64,000 nucleotides of DNA from contig CP091718.1 in NCBI GenBank assembly GCA_022009675.1, positions 682,001 through 746,000 on the forward strand, read 5' to 3'. Under the pieces are notes generated by a model that was not told where the DNA came from, searched no databases, and saw only the letters and a list, made by a program, of their open reading frames with translations. The position numbers were made by a program, and so were the translations under genes. Positions 41,922 through 52,673 of this stretch are shown here, piece after piece. Numbering within the stretch: position 1 is the stretch's first letter; each line of letters begins with the position of its first letter. Source of the stretch: Oscillospiraceae bacterium (GTDB taxonomy: Bacteria; Bacillota; Clostridia; Oscillospirales; CAG-272).

Positions 41922-42780
41922 ATGCAATTCACCGACACGCACGCACACTATTTCGACCGGAAATTTGACGCCCTGCCGGGCGGGGCGCAGGGCGTTCTGA
42001 ACGACCCTGCGTTCCGGGCATCGGTGCGCGCCGTTATCAACATCGGCACCAACCTGCAGAACAGCCGGGAGGCGGTCGCGCAGGCGGCACGCTACCCGTT
42101 CATGGCGGCGGCGGTCGGCATTCACCCGGAGGACTGCCAGGTCTACCCCGGCGCGCCGGGCTGGTACGAGGGGCAGAAGCCGCTGGAGCCGGAGGAAGAG
42201 CTGCCCCGCCTGCGGGCGTGGCTTGCCGACCCGGCGGCGCGGCGGCGCGACAAGATTGTTGCGATCGGGGAAATCGGGCTGGATCGCCATTGGCAGCCGG
42301 TGGACAGTCCCGCGCCAGCAGGCTTTCTTTGACGGTCAGCTGGCGCTGGCGGTCGAGCTGGATCTGCCTGTCATCGTCCACGACCGCGAGGCGCACGGCG
42401 CGTGTCTGGATGCCGTTTGCCGCCACGAGGGCGTGCGCGGCGTGTTTCACGGCTTCTCCGGATCGGCGGAAATGGCAAAAGAGCTTGTCAGGCGCGGATT
42501 TTTCATAGCGTTCGGCGGGGCGCTGACCTACCGCGGCGCCGACCGCCTGCGCGCCGTTGCCGCCTCGGTGCCGCCGGATCGCCTGCTGCTGGAAACCGAC
42601 TGCCCCTATATGCCCCCCGTCCCGTTGCGCGGCACCGTGAACCGCTCCGACAACATCCTCCACATCGCGCGCGTGCTCGCGCCCCTGCACGGCATGACGC
42701 CGGAGGAGCTGGCTGATATCACCAACCGCAACGCCGTCCGGCTGTTCGGGCTGGATGCGATTCTGCCGGATTTGTGCTGA
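41922..42780 (+). CDS. TatD-family metal-dependent hydrolase (one frameshift)
   Basis: About 286 residues, TIM-barrel amidohydrolase fold. Metal ligands: THAHYFD at the N-terminus, Glu in AIGEIGLDRHW, His in PVIVHDREAH and in GVFHGFSGSAE, and Asp in LLLETDCPYMPP. TatD proteins are 3'-5' DNases or related hydrolases, also linked to quality control. One C is extra at 42309-42311; corrected, the text reads SPRQQAFFDGQLALAVELDL. Start ATG 41922 follows CAGGAGACCGATCC. Confidence 0.93.
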
Positions 42781-42840
42781 TTGCACAAATAACAGGCTGA
42801 AATTTCTACATCCCGCATACAAAAATATGCTTTTGTGATA

Positions 42841-42868
42841 TTGAAAAAGCCGCCGGATACTGTATAAT
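42841..42868 (+). promoter_or_regulatory. Sigma-A promoter of the EF-G2-like gene
   Basis: TTGAAA at 42841-42846 and TATAAT at 42863-42868 with a 16-bp spacer. The leader to the start at 43009 is about 135 nt, long enough for regulation, though no known element is recognised. Confidence 0.8.
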
Positions 42869-43008
42869 GGAGATGTTACCGAAAAAGCAACCCTTCTTTA
42901 TTGTTTTTTGTATAACAGAATCTATGAATATACAGAAAGGTGTCCTCCCCTGCGGACAGCGGACTGCGCGTCCCTGCCCCCGTCGGCGGCGGATGAAGGT
43001 GAATCACT

Positions 43009-45057
43009 ATGGCTGAATTCAATACCAAACAGATCCGGAACCTGGCTCTTCTCGGTCACGGCGGCTGCGGAAAGACTTCCGTCGCCGAGGCGATGCTGTA
43101 CGTGACCGGCGCCATCGATCGTCTCGGCAATACCGCGCAGGGCAACACGACCTGCGACTATGATCCCGAAGCGCGTGCGCGCGGCTTCTCACTCGCCGCA
43201 ACGCCTGCGTTCATGACATGGAAGGACACCCGGATCAATGTCCTCGACACGCCCGGTCCTGGATTTCACCGGTGAGGTCAGGCAGGCTGTCCGCGTGGCG
43301 GACGCCGCCGTCATCTGCGTGGACGGCAAGGCGGGCGTTGAGGTCGGCACCGAGCTTGCATGGGACATTGCCTGCGAGGCGGGCATCCCCCGCGCCTTCT
43401 TCGTCAACAAGTGCGATGACGAGGAGTGCAAGTTCGAGCGCGTGTTCCGCCAGCTGCACGCCACCTTCGGCGTTTCGGTCTGCCCGTGTTCATCCCCGTG
43501 GAGACCGGCAAGGACGTCACCATGATCGACCTGCTCACCATGCGTCCCATCAAGTACGACGAGAAGGGCAACCGGACCGAGACCGCCATGCGCATCGGCT
43601 GGGAGCACACCGCCTCCGAGTTCAAGGACGCGCTGAACGAGGCGCTTGCCGGCACCGCCGACGAGCTGATGGAAAAGTTCTTTGAGGGCGAGTCCTTTAC
43701 GCTGGAGGAGTCGGTCGAGGCTCTGCACAACGGCATCATTCAGGGCACCATCGTGCCTGTGTACTGCGGCTCGGCTGTCCACCTGTGGGGCATCGTCGCC
43801 ATGCTGGACGCCATCGCCGCTTCCTTCCCGCGTCCGACTGCCCGCAAGTTTGAAAAGGACGAGAACGGCAGGCACGTGCCGATCACCACCGAGGGCGATC
43901 CCGCACTGTTCGTGTACAAGACCGTCGCCGACCCGTTCGTCGGCAAGATGTCCTTCTTCAAGGTCATGGCGGGTACGATCGACCGCGATATGTCCCTGCG
44001 CAACCTGCGCACCGGCGTCAGCGAGAAAATGTCGCATATGTATATTATGAAGGGTAAGGAGCAGACCGAGGTGGACGAGCTTGCCTGCGGCGATCTCGGC
44101 ATGATCGCCAAGCTGTCCAACACCAACACCGGCGACACCCTGCGCGCCTCCGGCGACGTCGCCTACGCCCGCGTGACCTACCCCACGCCGTATATGTGCC
44201 GCGCCATCGTGCCCGAGACCGCCAAGGACGAGAGCAAGATTTCGCAGGCAATCGCCAAGATGCTGGAGGAAGACCTCACCCTGCGGTACGAGAACAACCC
44301 CGAGACCAAGCAGATGCTGATCTACGGCATGGGCGATATGCACCTCTCCGTGCTTGCCGCCAAGCTCAAGACGCGCTTCGGCGTGTCGGTCCGGCTGGAG
44401 GAGCCGAAGATCCCCTACCGCGAGAAGATAACCAAGCCCTGCGACGTGGAGGGCAAGCACAAGAAGCAGAACGGCGGCTCCGGTCAGTACGGACACGTGA
44501 AGATCCGCTTCGCCCCCGGCGAGGAGGAGGGGCTGATCTTCGTGGACGCCACCGTCGGCGGCTCCGTGCCCAAGAACTTTATCCCCGCGGTCGAGAAGGG
44601 CTTACAGGATGCCATGGCAAAGGGTGCCGTCGGATTCCCGCTGGTGCGCCTGCGTGCCGAGCTGTATGACGGCTCCTACCACGCCGTGGACTCGGATGAG
44701 CTTTCCTTCCGCACCGCCGCCAACCTGGCGTACAAGAAGTGCCTGGAGCTGGGCGCTCCCGTCCTGCTGGAGCCGGTCGGCGAGCTGTTCGTCACCGTGC
44801 CGGAGGCGCTGGTCGGCGATATCATGGGCGACCTGAACAAGCGCCGCGCCTCGGTGCTGGGTATGCACCCCCACGAGAGCAAGACCGGCTTCACGACCGT
44901 TGAGGCATCCGCTCCCAAGTCCGAACTGGCGGACTACCCCATCGCACTCCGCGCCATGACGCAGGGGCGCGGCTGGTTTGATTACACCGTTACCGGCTAC
45001 GATACCGTTCCCGCCAACGTGGCAGCCAAGGTCATCGCCGCCCTGCAGACAAAGTGA
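43009..45057 (+). CDS. EF-G2-like translational GTPase (two frameshifts)
   Basis: About 683 residues with all five EF-G domains in order; the C-terminal part includes GSGQYGHVKIRFAPGE and the domain V block PVGELFVTVPEALVGDIMGD. The GTPase motifs differ from canonical EF-G: P-loop GHGGCGKTS, switch I region ARARGFSLAATPAF and NKCDDEECKFE for NKxD. This fits the EF-G2 paralogue group, like Thermus EF-G-2, rather than the main translocase. Its role in cells is unclear. Shifts occur near 43258-43262 (DTPG to LDFTGEVRQ) and at 43483-43487 (missing G, CPVFIPVETG). The start ATG follows GAAGGTGAATCACT. It is monocistronic with its own promoter. Confidence 0.88.
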
Positions 45058-45083
45058 TGACCTGATCCCTGTTGAAATCCCCC

Positions 45084-45113
45084 GGGCTGTCGCGCGACCA
45101 TGCGCGGCAGCCC
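45084..45113 (+). terminator. Probable terminator after the EF-G2-like gene
   Basis: GGGCTGTCGCGC and GCGCGGCAGCCC form a stem of about 12 bp with a single mismatch-free core around GACCAT; only a weak T-rich tail (TATGTCTCTTTT) follows. It lies 27 bp after the stop. Confidence 0.6.
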
Positions 45114-45536
45114 CTATGTCTCTTTTGAAGCCCCCTTTACCGACTCAGCCGCTCCGCCGCCCGGCGGAGCACCCAGAGTCCGCCGCCCGGGATGCATACG
45201 GATGCACCCCCGCCGCCCCGCGCCAAGCCCCGTATTCCGCCGCTTTGGACGTCGCCGCGTGCTGCCGCGCCTGTCGGATTTTGCAACTTTTCGGATAGTT
45301 AACTAACCCAAATCATTCCAAAGGCGGCAGTTGCAGGCACGTGCGCGGCAGGAAATGCATACACTTTCATAAGCGCGCATATTTTTTTACACGTTTTCGC
45401 ATAAGCGGCACATTTCCGCGGATATTCAGCGAATAAACGCATTTTTCCCGGCGCAACCGGTCGGCGCAGGATGCACAAACCAAAGCCGACGTTTTCAGAA
45501 AAATATAGTCTATAAAGCAGAAACTGCAAAAAGGTA

Positions 45537-45565
45537 TTGCATTGGCGGGGAAAATGTGCTATAAT
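45537..45565 (+). promoter_or_regulatory. Sigma-A promoter of the opp operon region
   Basis: TTGCAT at 45537-45542 and TATAAT at 45560-45565, spacer 17 bp. A second TATAAT lies near 45773-45778 with no good -35. The leader from here to the SBP start at 45993 is about 420 nt. It holds no gene I can support and no riboswitch I recognise; 45114-45536 likewise shows only GC-driven frames turning AT-rich near 45370. Confidence 0.75.
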
Positions 45566-45992
45566 CCATTCAATTACCCGGAACCGTCTATTGCATAACA
45601 GATTTAAAAAGTCGCAAAACGGGCACCGGGAAGTGGTCTGCCCGTGCTGCCCCACAACTGCCGCACGTTGCGGCTGAGGACTGTGGAGATCCCGGCGCAA
45701 CGGCGGCTTTCTGCATAGTATGCAGAATTTTCCGCAACCGCTGCCGGTACGGCAAACCGTCCCCTACTATGGTATAATGGCACCCCGGTGCCGCTATATA
45801 AAAACCAAGGGAGCCTCTGAAACTTCCCCGCACGGCGAGTCGGCGGAACCTTTCCCGCCCTCATCCCGCGCCTTATCACGGAAGAAGCGCTCTGCACGCA
45901 GGTATCCGCCGGGATCGGCGGAGAGCCCGCCCGATGTTCACCGCACGCGGAACAGGCAGAGGTCCCCGGAAAATCAAACGGAGGAACACACC

Positions 45993-48237
45993 ATGAAGAA
46001 AATCAGAATCATCTCCCTTTTGATGGCAGTTCTGATGATCCTCCCCTTTGCCGCCGCCTGCAAGACAACAGAGGGTGACGGGACTGGGACGGGGACCGGT
46101 ACTTCTACGGCAACCGGCAGCAACAAGCCCGCCAAGGACGACGGTACCCTGAACTACATCAACGTGGACGGACTGACCTACGGTAAGGACGGAGACTACA
46201 TCTCCCTCTATGACCTGTACGGCAAGGAAGTCACCATCGCCGATGTCAAGCAGAACGATGACGGCGATTACTACATCGAGAAGGACGGCAAGCAGTACGT
46301 CCTCGGTCTCGACTTCCTGAGCATGGCAATGGTCTACAACTGCGGCAGCGGCAGCGAAACCGAGCAGAAGCAGGCGTTTGCCAAGTGGTGGCAGTACTAC
46401 ATCGAGAGATGGAACAAGCTGGTGCCCGAGATGCCCCCTGTACTCCAACGAGTACTACGATGTGTACAACACCGCGATCGGCGCCGTCAAGGATCATCCG
46501 ACCAACCCCTTCTGGACCGTTGCAAGCGCACTGATCGACTGGACGTCCAGCAAGACCGAGAAGGATATCATCATCGGTAACCCCACCGAGCTGTCCGGCA
46601 CCTTCCGCTACGCCGTCTTCGGTGCAAGCAGCCCCGGTGCCGCTGACCTGGACGTGCAGAACCTGACCAGCGAGCTGGGCACTGTCGTCGCCAACAAGCA
46701 GGGTGACTACATCTGGAACGCTTCCGTTGTCAAGGCGCACACCGAGACGCTGAATGCGGACGGCTCCAAGACCTTTGAGATCGAGCTGTACGACGACCTG
46801 AAGTTCAGCGACGGCTCCGCTGTCACTGCCAAGGACTACCTCGCTCTGCTGCTGGCGTTCTCCTCGCCGGTCGCGGCTGAGGCTGCCGGCAAGAACCACC
46901 GCGCCGGTCTGACGCTGGTCGGCTACAAGGATTTCGCCGCGTACACCGGTCCCGGCTCCAAAGAGGGCAAGAAGGAATTCTCCGGCGTCCGCCTGCTGGG
47001 CGATCACAAGCTCTCCCTCACGGTCTCCAGCGACTACATCCCCTACTTCTATGACGTGACCTACGCCGGCCTCTCCGCGCAGTACGCCAAGATGTGGCTG
47101 GGCGATGCCGAGATCAAGGACGACGGCAACGGCGTTTACCTGACCGACAACTTCTACGCCAAGAGCGGCGACAGCTACACCATGGCCGCGCACATCAAGG
47201 CTACCTCCAAGGATACCGACACCACCAAGTACCCCTACTCCGGTCCTTACGTGGTGGAGAGCTATGACGCCAGCACCAAGACCGCCGTTCTGAAGAAGAA
47301 CACCTACTACAAGGGCAACTTCGAGAACGCAAAGCCTGCCATCGAGAAGATCGTTTACAAGAAGGTCGTCTCGGAGACACAGCTGGAGGACCTGAAGTCG
47401 GGCGGCGTGGATGTCCTGATGGGCGTCACCGGCGGCGACGCGACCAAGGAAGCGCTCAAGCTGATCGACACCAGCAACGGCAAGTTCGCCTCTGTCAACT
47501 ACAGCCGCGCCGGCTACGGTAAGCTGGGCTACCGCTGCGACTTCGGTCCTGCACAGTTCACGGCTGTCCGTCAGGCAATCGCGTACTGCGTTGACCGTGA
47601 GGCGTTCGCCAAGGCATTCACCGGCGGCTACGGCACCGTTGCACACGGCCCGTACTACACCGGCTCCTGGATGTACCAGGCTGTCAAGAGCAACATCCGT
47701 CTGAACGCTTACGCGGTCAGCAAGGATACCGCCATCGCGCTCCTGGAAGCCGACGGCTGGAACTATGACGCGGAAGGCAAGGAGTACACCTCCGGTATCC
47801 GCTACAAGAAGATCGCCGCTTCCGTCATCAAGGAAGCCGACAAGACCTATGCCTCCAAGGACGGCAAGTACAAGACCACCAAGGTCGGCGACTTCTACTA
47901 TCTGCCTCTGGTTATCAACTGGTTCGGCACCACGCCCAACGACTTCACCGACCAGCTCGTGACCGGTTTCCAGAACAACTCCAACATTACCGCGATCGGT
48001 ATGCAGGTTCAGAACACCTTCGGCGACTTCTACCCGATGCTTGCCGAGCTGATTCAGAGCGATTACGGTTCCGGTAAGTACGGCGGCACGCCGACCTACA
48101 GCGCGTTCAACTTCGCGACCGGATTCACCTCTGCCGCGTATGACTATGCACACGGCAACACCGTGGATCCCGCAATGTTTGACGACTACTCCAACTACTA
48201 CATCCGCGATGCGGCTGACATTGTGTTCCTGAAATAA
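45993..48237 (+). CDS. Oligopeptide-type ABC substrate-binding lipoprotein (SBP_bac_5) (one frameshift)
   Basis: About 748 residues, large for an Opp-type binding protein. A lipoprotein signal (ISLLMAVLMILPFAAAC) is followed by a GT/ST-rich linker. An extra N-terminal segment of about 100 residues (DGDYISLYDLYGKEVTIADV, KQYVLGLDFLSMAMVYNCGS) precedes the SBP_bac_5 domain (FEIELYDDLKFSDGSAVTAK, YSGPYVVESYDASTKTAVLK, FTAVRQAIAYCVDREAFAKA). It would deliver peptides to the permease encoded downstream. One C is extra at 46434-46438 (VPEMPLYSNEYYDVYNTA after repair). The ATG at 45993 follows GGAGGAACACACC. Hairpins downstream probably raise its expression over the permease genes. Confidence 0.92.
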
Positions 48238-48256
48238 GGAAGCAATTTCCGTTTGT

Positions 48257-48324
48257 CCCTTCCCGCCCCGTGCGGGAGGGGATCCGAAACACTGCAGGAA
48301 GGGGCTTCTGCCCCCTCCTGCATA
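48257..48324 (+). promoter_or_regulatory. Two hairpins between SBP and permease genes
   Basis: A first stem (CCCTTCCCGC with GCGGGAGGGG, 48257-48281) and a second (TGCAGGAAGGGGC with GCCCCCTCCTGCA, about 48292-48321) lie just after the SBP stop. Neither has a real T tract, so they are more likely 3'-end stabilisers or weak attenuators that let the binding protein be made in excess. The rest of 48238-48553 shows no gene. Confidence 0.6.
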
Positions 48325-48553
48325 CTGTTATATGTGGGGTTTCCCCACGCCTGCGGCTCCGGCGTACATCGCCGCGCGAGCCGCGCCAAATGCTACTTTT
48401 GAACAACCGAAGGTTCCGCGCATATGCCGCGGCTCTGCCGGCTGGCACTGCGGCTCATTCTCTCCCGGCGCGGTTCTTTCCATGGCATAGAATCCCCCGC
48501 ACACAGGCAAAATACATCGAGCCAGCCAAAATACGTCATAAGGAAGTCAGGAT

Positions 48554-49594
48554 ATGGGAAAGTATATACTGAAGAGACTGGGATATATGTTGATAGTCCT
48601 GCTGATCCTTTCGTTCCTCATGTTTCTCCTTTACAATGCCGCGGCGGGCGACCGCGCTTACGTAAAGGCGTACGGGGAAGTAAAGGAGCTGAAAAATATT
48701 ACCGCCGAACAGCGCAACGCGATATTTGAGGAAACCTACCTCAAGTATAAGCGCGCCTACGGCACGGATAATCCCAGCAAGATCGTACAGTACCTGCGCT
48801 GGATGGGCTTTTACCCGTACTACGACGGTCAGTTCAACGGACTGGTGCAGGGCAACTTCGGCTACTCCGAATACTACCGCGACGATGTGCTCAACGTCGT
48901 GAAGGCACCGATGAAAAACACCATATTCATCAATATCTTTGCGACCATCCTCGCGCTCGCCATCACCATCCCGCTCGGCATTCACTGCGCGGTCAGGCGC
49001 GGCAAGACCGGCGACAAAATTATGCAGGTGCTGACCATTGTCGGGTACAGCCTGCCGACCTTCCTCATATCACTCGTGTTCATCTGGCTGTTCTGCTCCC
49101 GGCTGGGCATTTTCCCGCCCTACGGGATGCAGACGCCCGGCTCGTCCTACACCGGCTTCCGCGCCTTCCTCGACCGGATGTACTACCTCGCGCTCCCGCT
49201 CATCGTCATGACCTTCTGCTCGCTGGGCGGCATGACGCGGTACGTCCGCGCCTCCATGATCGACGCGCTGTCCATGGACTGCATCAAGACCGCCCGCGCC
49301 AAAGGTCTGCGCGAGAAGGTCATCATCTACTCGCACGCCTGGCGCAATGCGCTGATCCCCATTGTGACGCTGGTCGTGGGCTGGTTTCTCGGAATCTTCT
49401 CCGGCTCGGTCGTCATCGAGCAGATATTCGCCATCAACGGCATGGGCAAGGTCATGATCGAGGCGCTCAAGAGCAGCGACAATGACCTGATTCTGCTGAT
49501 GCAGCTGTTCTACGTCCTGATCGCGCTGGCAGGAAACCTGATTATCGACATCGTATACGGACTTGTGGACCCGCGCGTGCGCGTGAATAAGTAA
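48554..49594 (+). CDS. oppB: Peptide ABC transporter permease, OppB/DppB type
   Basis: An intact 346-residue protein with six membrane helices: YMLIVLLILSFLMFLLYNAA first, then IFINIFATILALAITIPLGI and four more. The EAA loop that contacts the ATPases reads DCIKTARAKGLREKVIIYSH followed by AWRNALIPIV. The first extracytoplasmic loop is about 100 residues and includes KNITAEQRNAIFEETYLKYK and WMGFYPYYDGQFNGLVQGNF, comparable to other OppB proteins. The start ATG follows AGGAAGTCAGGAT. It lies 12 bp before oppC. Confidence 0.95.
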   Translation: MGKYILKRLGYMLIVLLILSFLMFLLYNAAAGDRAYVKAYGEVKELKNITAEQRNAIFEETYLKYKRAYGTDNPSKIVQYLRWMGFYPYYDGQFNGLVQGNFGYSEYYRDDVLNVVKAPMKNTIFINIFATILALAITIPLGIHCAVRRGKTGDKIMQVLTIVGYSLPTFLISLVFIWLFCSRLGIFPPYGMQTPGSSYTGFRAFLDRMYYLALPLIVMTFCSLGGMTRYVRASMIDALSMDCIKTARAKGLREKVIIYSHAWRNALIPIVTLVVGWFLGIFSGSVVIEQIFAINGMGKVMIEALKSSDNDLILLMQLFYVLIALAGNLIIDIVYGLVDPRVRVNK

Positions 49595-49606
49595 GGAGGG
49601 CATACC

Positions 49607-51677
49607 ATGAGCGAAAACAACAAGCATCCCTCCGCCGGACGCGGCAGGAAGCGCGCCGGTTGGTTCAGACGCCTTTTCTTCGGCGGGAGCAAAACCCTTG
49701 CCGATGATATGCTGGAAACCGACCGTTACGGACAGCAGAAGATTGAGGACGTGGAAGTCATCCTCAGCCCCGGCAAGCAGATCGCCAAGGGCTTCTTTGA
49801 GAAGAAGTACGCGGTGGTCGCGCTGGTCGTGGTGGTGGTGATGTTCCTCATCGCGTTTGTCGGTCCGCTGTTCATGCCCAAGTATTTCGACGCCTACTCC
49901 GAGAACACCCAGCAGAGCATCTACCCCACCCTCAGCATGATGAAGATGCCCAAGGAGCTGCAGAAGGACGTAAAGCAGGTGTCCTCCTACGGTCCCTTCA
50001 CGGTCGGGCTGTCCGGCTCGGGCAAGGTCTACGTCTGGGGCTGTACCCAGATCGGCACGACCGGCTTTGACGTCTCCCGCATCCCGGAGGACGTGCAGAA
50101 AGCCAACATTGTCAGTGGTCGCCGCCGGCATCGACCACATCATCGCCATCGACGACAAGGGCAAGATCTACGGCTGGGGCAACTATAAGCTCGGGCAGTA
50201 CGGGCGGTACGATGAGTTTGCGGATACCTCCTTTGTCCTGCCCATCCCGCAGGAACTGTACGACAACGGCGTGGACGTGTCCAAGGTCAAAAAGCTGACC
50301 TGCGGCTACCAGTCCACCGCCATCCTCATGGAGGACGGCACGCTGTACGTCTGGGGCAACAAGAATGCTTACAGCAACATGGAGTTTTTCGCCACCCTGA
50401 ACGAGGTGGACGAGACGCTGGATTTCGTGCCGGAGCAGACGCTGCTGAAGGACATCGCCTTCACGATGAACTATATCATCGGCGTCCGGATGCCGCCGGC
50501 GGGCGGCGGACTGTACGAGCCGCTCGTGTTCGGTCCGGCAGTGCTGGAGTCCTTTGAACAGCCCAGCACCGACTTCACCAGCGTCGGCGCCAAGATCAAG
50601 TCCACGCTCCGCGAGCATGGACAGAATGGCAAGGACGCCACCATCGAGCGCGTTTTTGCGACCGCGACCACCGTCGCCTACCAGCTTTCGGACAATGCCG
50701 TCCTGTTCGGCGGCGCCTTCCAGAATCAGGAGCGCTCCTATGTCGCGCCGCCCAAACTGGCGGAGGGCGAATACTTTGTCGAGCTGACGACCGGCATCCA
50801 TCACTACACGGGGCTGACCAATCTCGGCAACGTGTACGCCTTCGGCGAGAACCTGCTGGATCAGTGCGACACCCCCAAGAACCGCAGCAAGGCGGCTCAC
50901 GTCTTTGCGTGCGGCTTCCAGACCTACACAACCGACGAGAACAACCGGCTGCTCCAGAAGTGGGGGCACAAGGGCTACCTCTTCGGCACGGATAAGAACG
51001 GCGCGGATATCTTCCAGCGCATCGTCAACGGCTCCAAGATGACCATGACCATCGGCGGCGTTGCCGTGCTGATCTCCACCTTCATCGGTATCATCGTGGG
51101 CTGTGTTGCGGGTTACTTCGGCGGCAAGGTGGATATCGCGCTGATGCGCGTGACCGAGGTGTTCGCGGCGATCCCCTTCCTGCCGTTCGCCATGATCCTG
51201 TCCTCCATCATGTCCCATATGCCATGGAGCGAGAATGCCAGGATATTCCTGCTCATGTGCATTCTGGGCGTGCTGTCGTGGACGGGGCTTGCCCGCCTTG
51301 TGCGCGGACAGGTGCTGGTCGCGCGCGAGAACGAGTACGTCACCGCCGCCAAGGCGATGGGCGTCAAGGAATCCAAGATCGCCTTCAAGCACATCCTGCC
51401 CAATGTCATTTCCATCATTATCGTCACCCTGACGCTGGATTTCGCAACCTGCATGCTGACCGAATCCTCGCTGTCCTACCTCGGCTTCGGCGTCACGCCG
51501 CCGCGCCCGACGTGGGGTAATATGCTCAACGGTGCAAACAATATGACGGTCATGAACAACTACTGGTGGCAGTGGCTCTTTACCGCCCTGTTCCTCGCGG
51601 TGACAACCATCTGCATCAACATCATCGGCGACGCGCTCCGCGATGTCATGGATCCGAAGTCCAACGCGGAAAGATAG
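49607..51677 (+). CDS. oppC: OppC-type permease with a seven-bladed RCC1-like propeller insertion (one frameshift)
   Basis: About 690 residues, more than twice the usual 300. A cytoplasmic N-terminus is followed by helix 1 (residues 68-90, VVALVVVVVMFLIAFVGPLF). Then comes an insertion of about 330 residues, then the normal OppC core from FGTDKNGADIFQRIVNGSKM (about 460) through the EAA loop (YVTAAKAMGVKESKIAFKHI) to the end. The insertion holds seven RCC1-like units with the strand KVYVWG near 140, KIYGWG near 186, TLYVWG near 246, two degenerate ones near 305 and 365, NVYAFG near 409 and LLQKWG near 449; each is preceded by a GxxxxxAI/VGL-type strand. One shift at 50108-50115 lies inside the propeller. 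By topology the propeller is extracytoplasmic. ATG 49607 follows AAGGAGGGCATACC. Confidence 0.92.
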
Positions 51678-51692
51678 TAAGGGGGCGATAGC

Positions 51693-52667
51693 ATGGCATT
51701 ACTTGAAGTCAAAAACCTGCACACCTATTTCAAAACCAAAAAGGGCACCGTCAAGGCTGTCAACGACGTCTCCTACTCACTGGAACCCGGACGCACCATC
51801 GGCATCGTCGGCGAATCCGGCTCCGGCAAGAGTGTATCTGCCATGAGCATCCTGCGCCTGCTGGACGGCAACGGCTACATCGCCAGCGGCAGCATCCGCT
51901 TTGACGGGAAGGAGCTGACCACCCTGCCGCTGTCGGATATGTACCACATCCGCGGCAACGCGATCTCGGTCATCTTCCAGGAGCCGATGACATCGCTCAA
52001 CCCGGTGTTCTCGGTGGAAAGACAGCTCTGCGAGCCGTTCATGATCCACCAGGGAATGCGCAAAAAGGAGGCACGCCGGAGCGCGCTCAAGATGCTCTAT
52101 GACGTGCAGATCCCCAACCCGGAAACCGTTATGCGGCAGTACCCGCATCAGCTCTCCGGCGGTATGCGCCAGCGCGTCATGATCGCCATGGCGCTGGCGT
52201 GCCGCCCGAAGATCCTGATCGCGGACGAGCCGACCACCGCGCTGGATGTGACCATTCAGGCACAGATTCTCCGCCTGATGAACGACCTGCAGCGCGAAAA
52301 CGGCACCTCCATCATCTTCATCACCCACGATCTGGGCGTTATCTGCCAGATGGCGGACGACGTCGCCGTCATGTACTGCGGTCAGGTCGTGGAGCAGTCC
52401 TCCGCGCGCGTAATCTTCACCGACTGCGCCATGAGCCACCCGTACACCGAGGGACTGATGAACAGCATCCCCCGCATCGACAACATCACCCACAAGCTGG
52501 AGCCTATCCCCGGCGTTGTTCCCCACCCGCTTGCACTGCCGAAGGGCTGTAAATTCGCCCCCCGCTGCAAGTACGCAACCAAAAAGTGCCTGGAGGAGGA
52601 GCCGCCTCTGGTCGAGGTCGTCCCCGGGCAGAAAAATCCGTTGCTTCTATCCCGAAAAAGGAGGTGA
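51693..52667 (+). CDS. oppD: Peptide ABC transporter ATPase, OppD type (frame disturbed near the end)
   Basis: About 325 residues as written. Walker A is GESGSGKS, the Q-loop is ISVIFQEPMTSLNP, the signature is QLSGGMRQRVMIAMAL, Walker B is ILIADEPTTALD and the switch His is in IFITHDLGVI. The C-terminal Opp/Dpp extension has its Cys-rich motif (GCKFAPRCKYATKKCLEEEP), which in relatives binds an iron-sulphur cluster. An A5 run at 52632-52636 probably should be A4, giving GQKIRCFYPEKGGE. The true stop is then uncertain and the frame could even run into oppF, so the end given here is provisional. ATG 51693 is 15 bp after oppC. Confidence 0.93.
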   Translation: MALLEVKNLHTYFKTKKGTVKAVNDVSYSLEPGRTIGIVGESGSGKSVSAMSILRLLDGNGYIASGSIRFDGKELTTLPLSDMYHIRGNAISVIFQEPMTSLNPVFSVERQLCEPFMIHQGMRKKEARRSALKMLYDVQIPNPETVMRQYPHQLSGGMRQRVMIAMALACRPKILIADEPTTALDVTIQAQILRLMNDLQRENGTSIIFITHDLGVICQMADDVAVMYCGQVVEQSSARVIFTDCAMSHPYTEGLMNSIPRIDNITHKLEPIPGVVPHPLALPKGCKFAPRCKYATKKCLEEEPPLVEVVPGQKNPLLLSRKRR

Positions 52668-52673
52668 GAAACA

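Noticed and set aside
45100..45306. Small Pro/Arg-rich open frame after the EF-G2-like gene
   Set aside because: No ribosome binding site, it overlaps the probable terminator, and its composition is what GC-rich noise gives.
46246..48153. Long minus-strand open frame opposite the opp binding protein (635 codons)
   Set aside because: Antisense shadow of a well-supported SBP; composition is Val/Gly/Leu-rich with no domain and no start signal.
49979..50970. RCC1-like segment as an assembly chimera
   Set aside because: OppC motifs flank it in register, the segment has the same GC and codon style, and the only break is a one-base shift inside it. A chimera is possible but not favoured.
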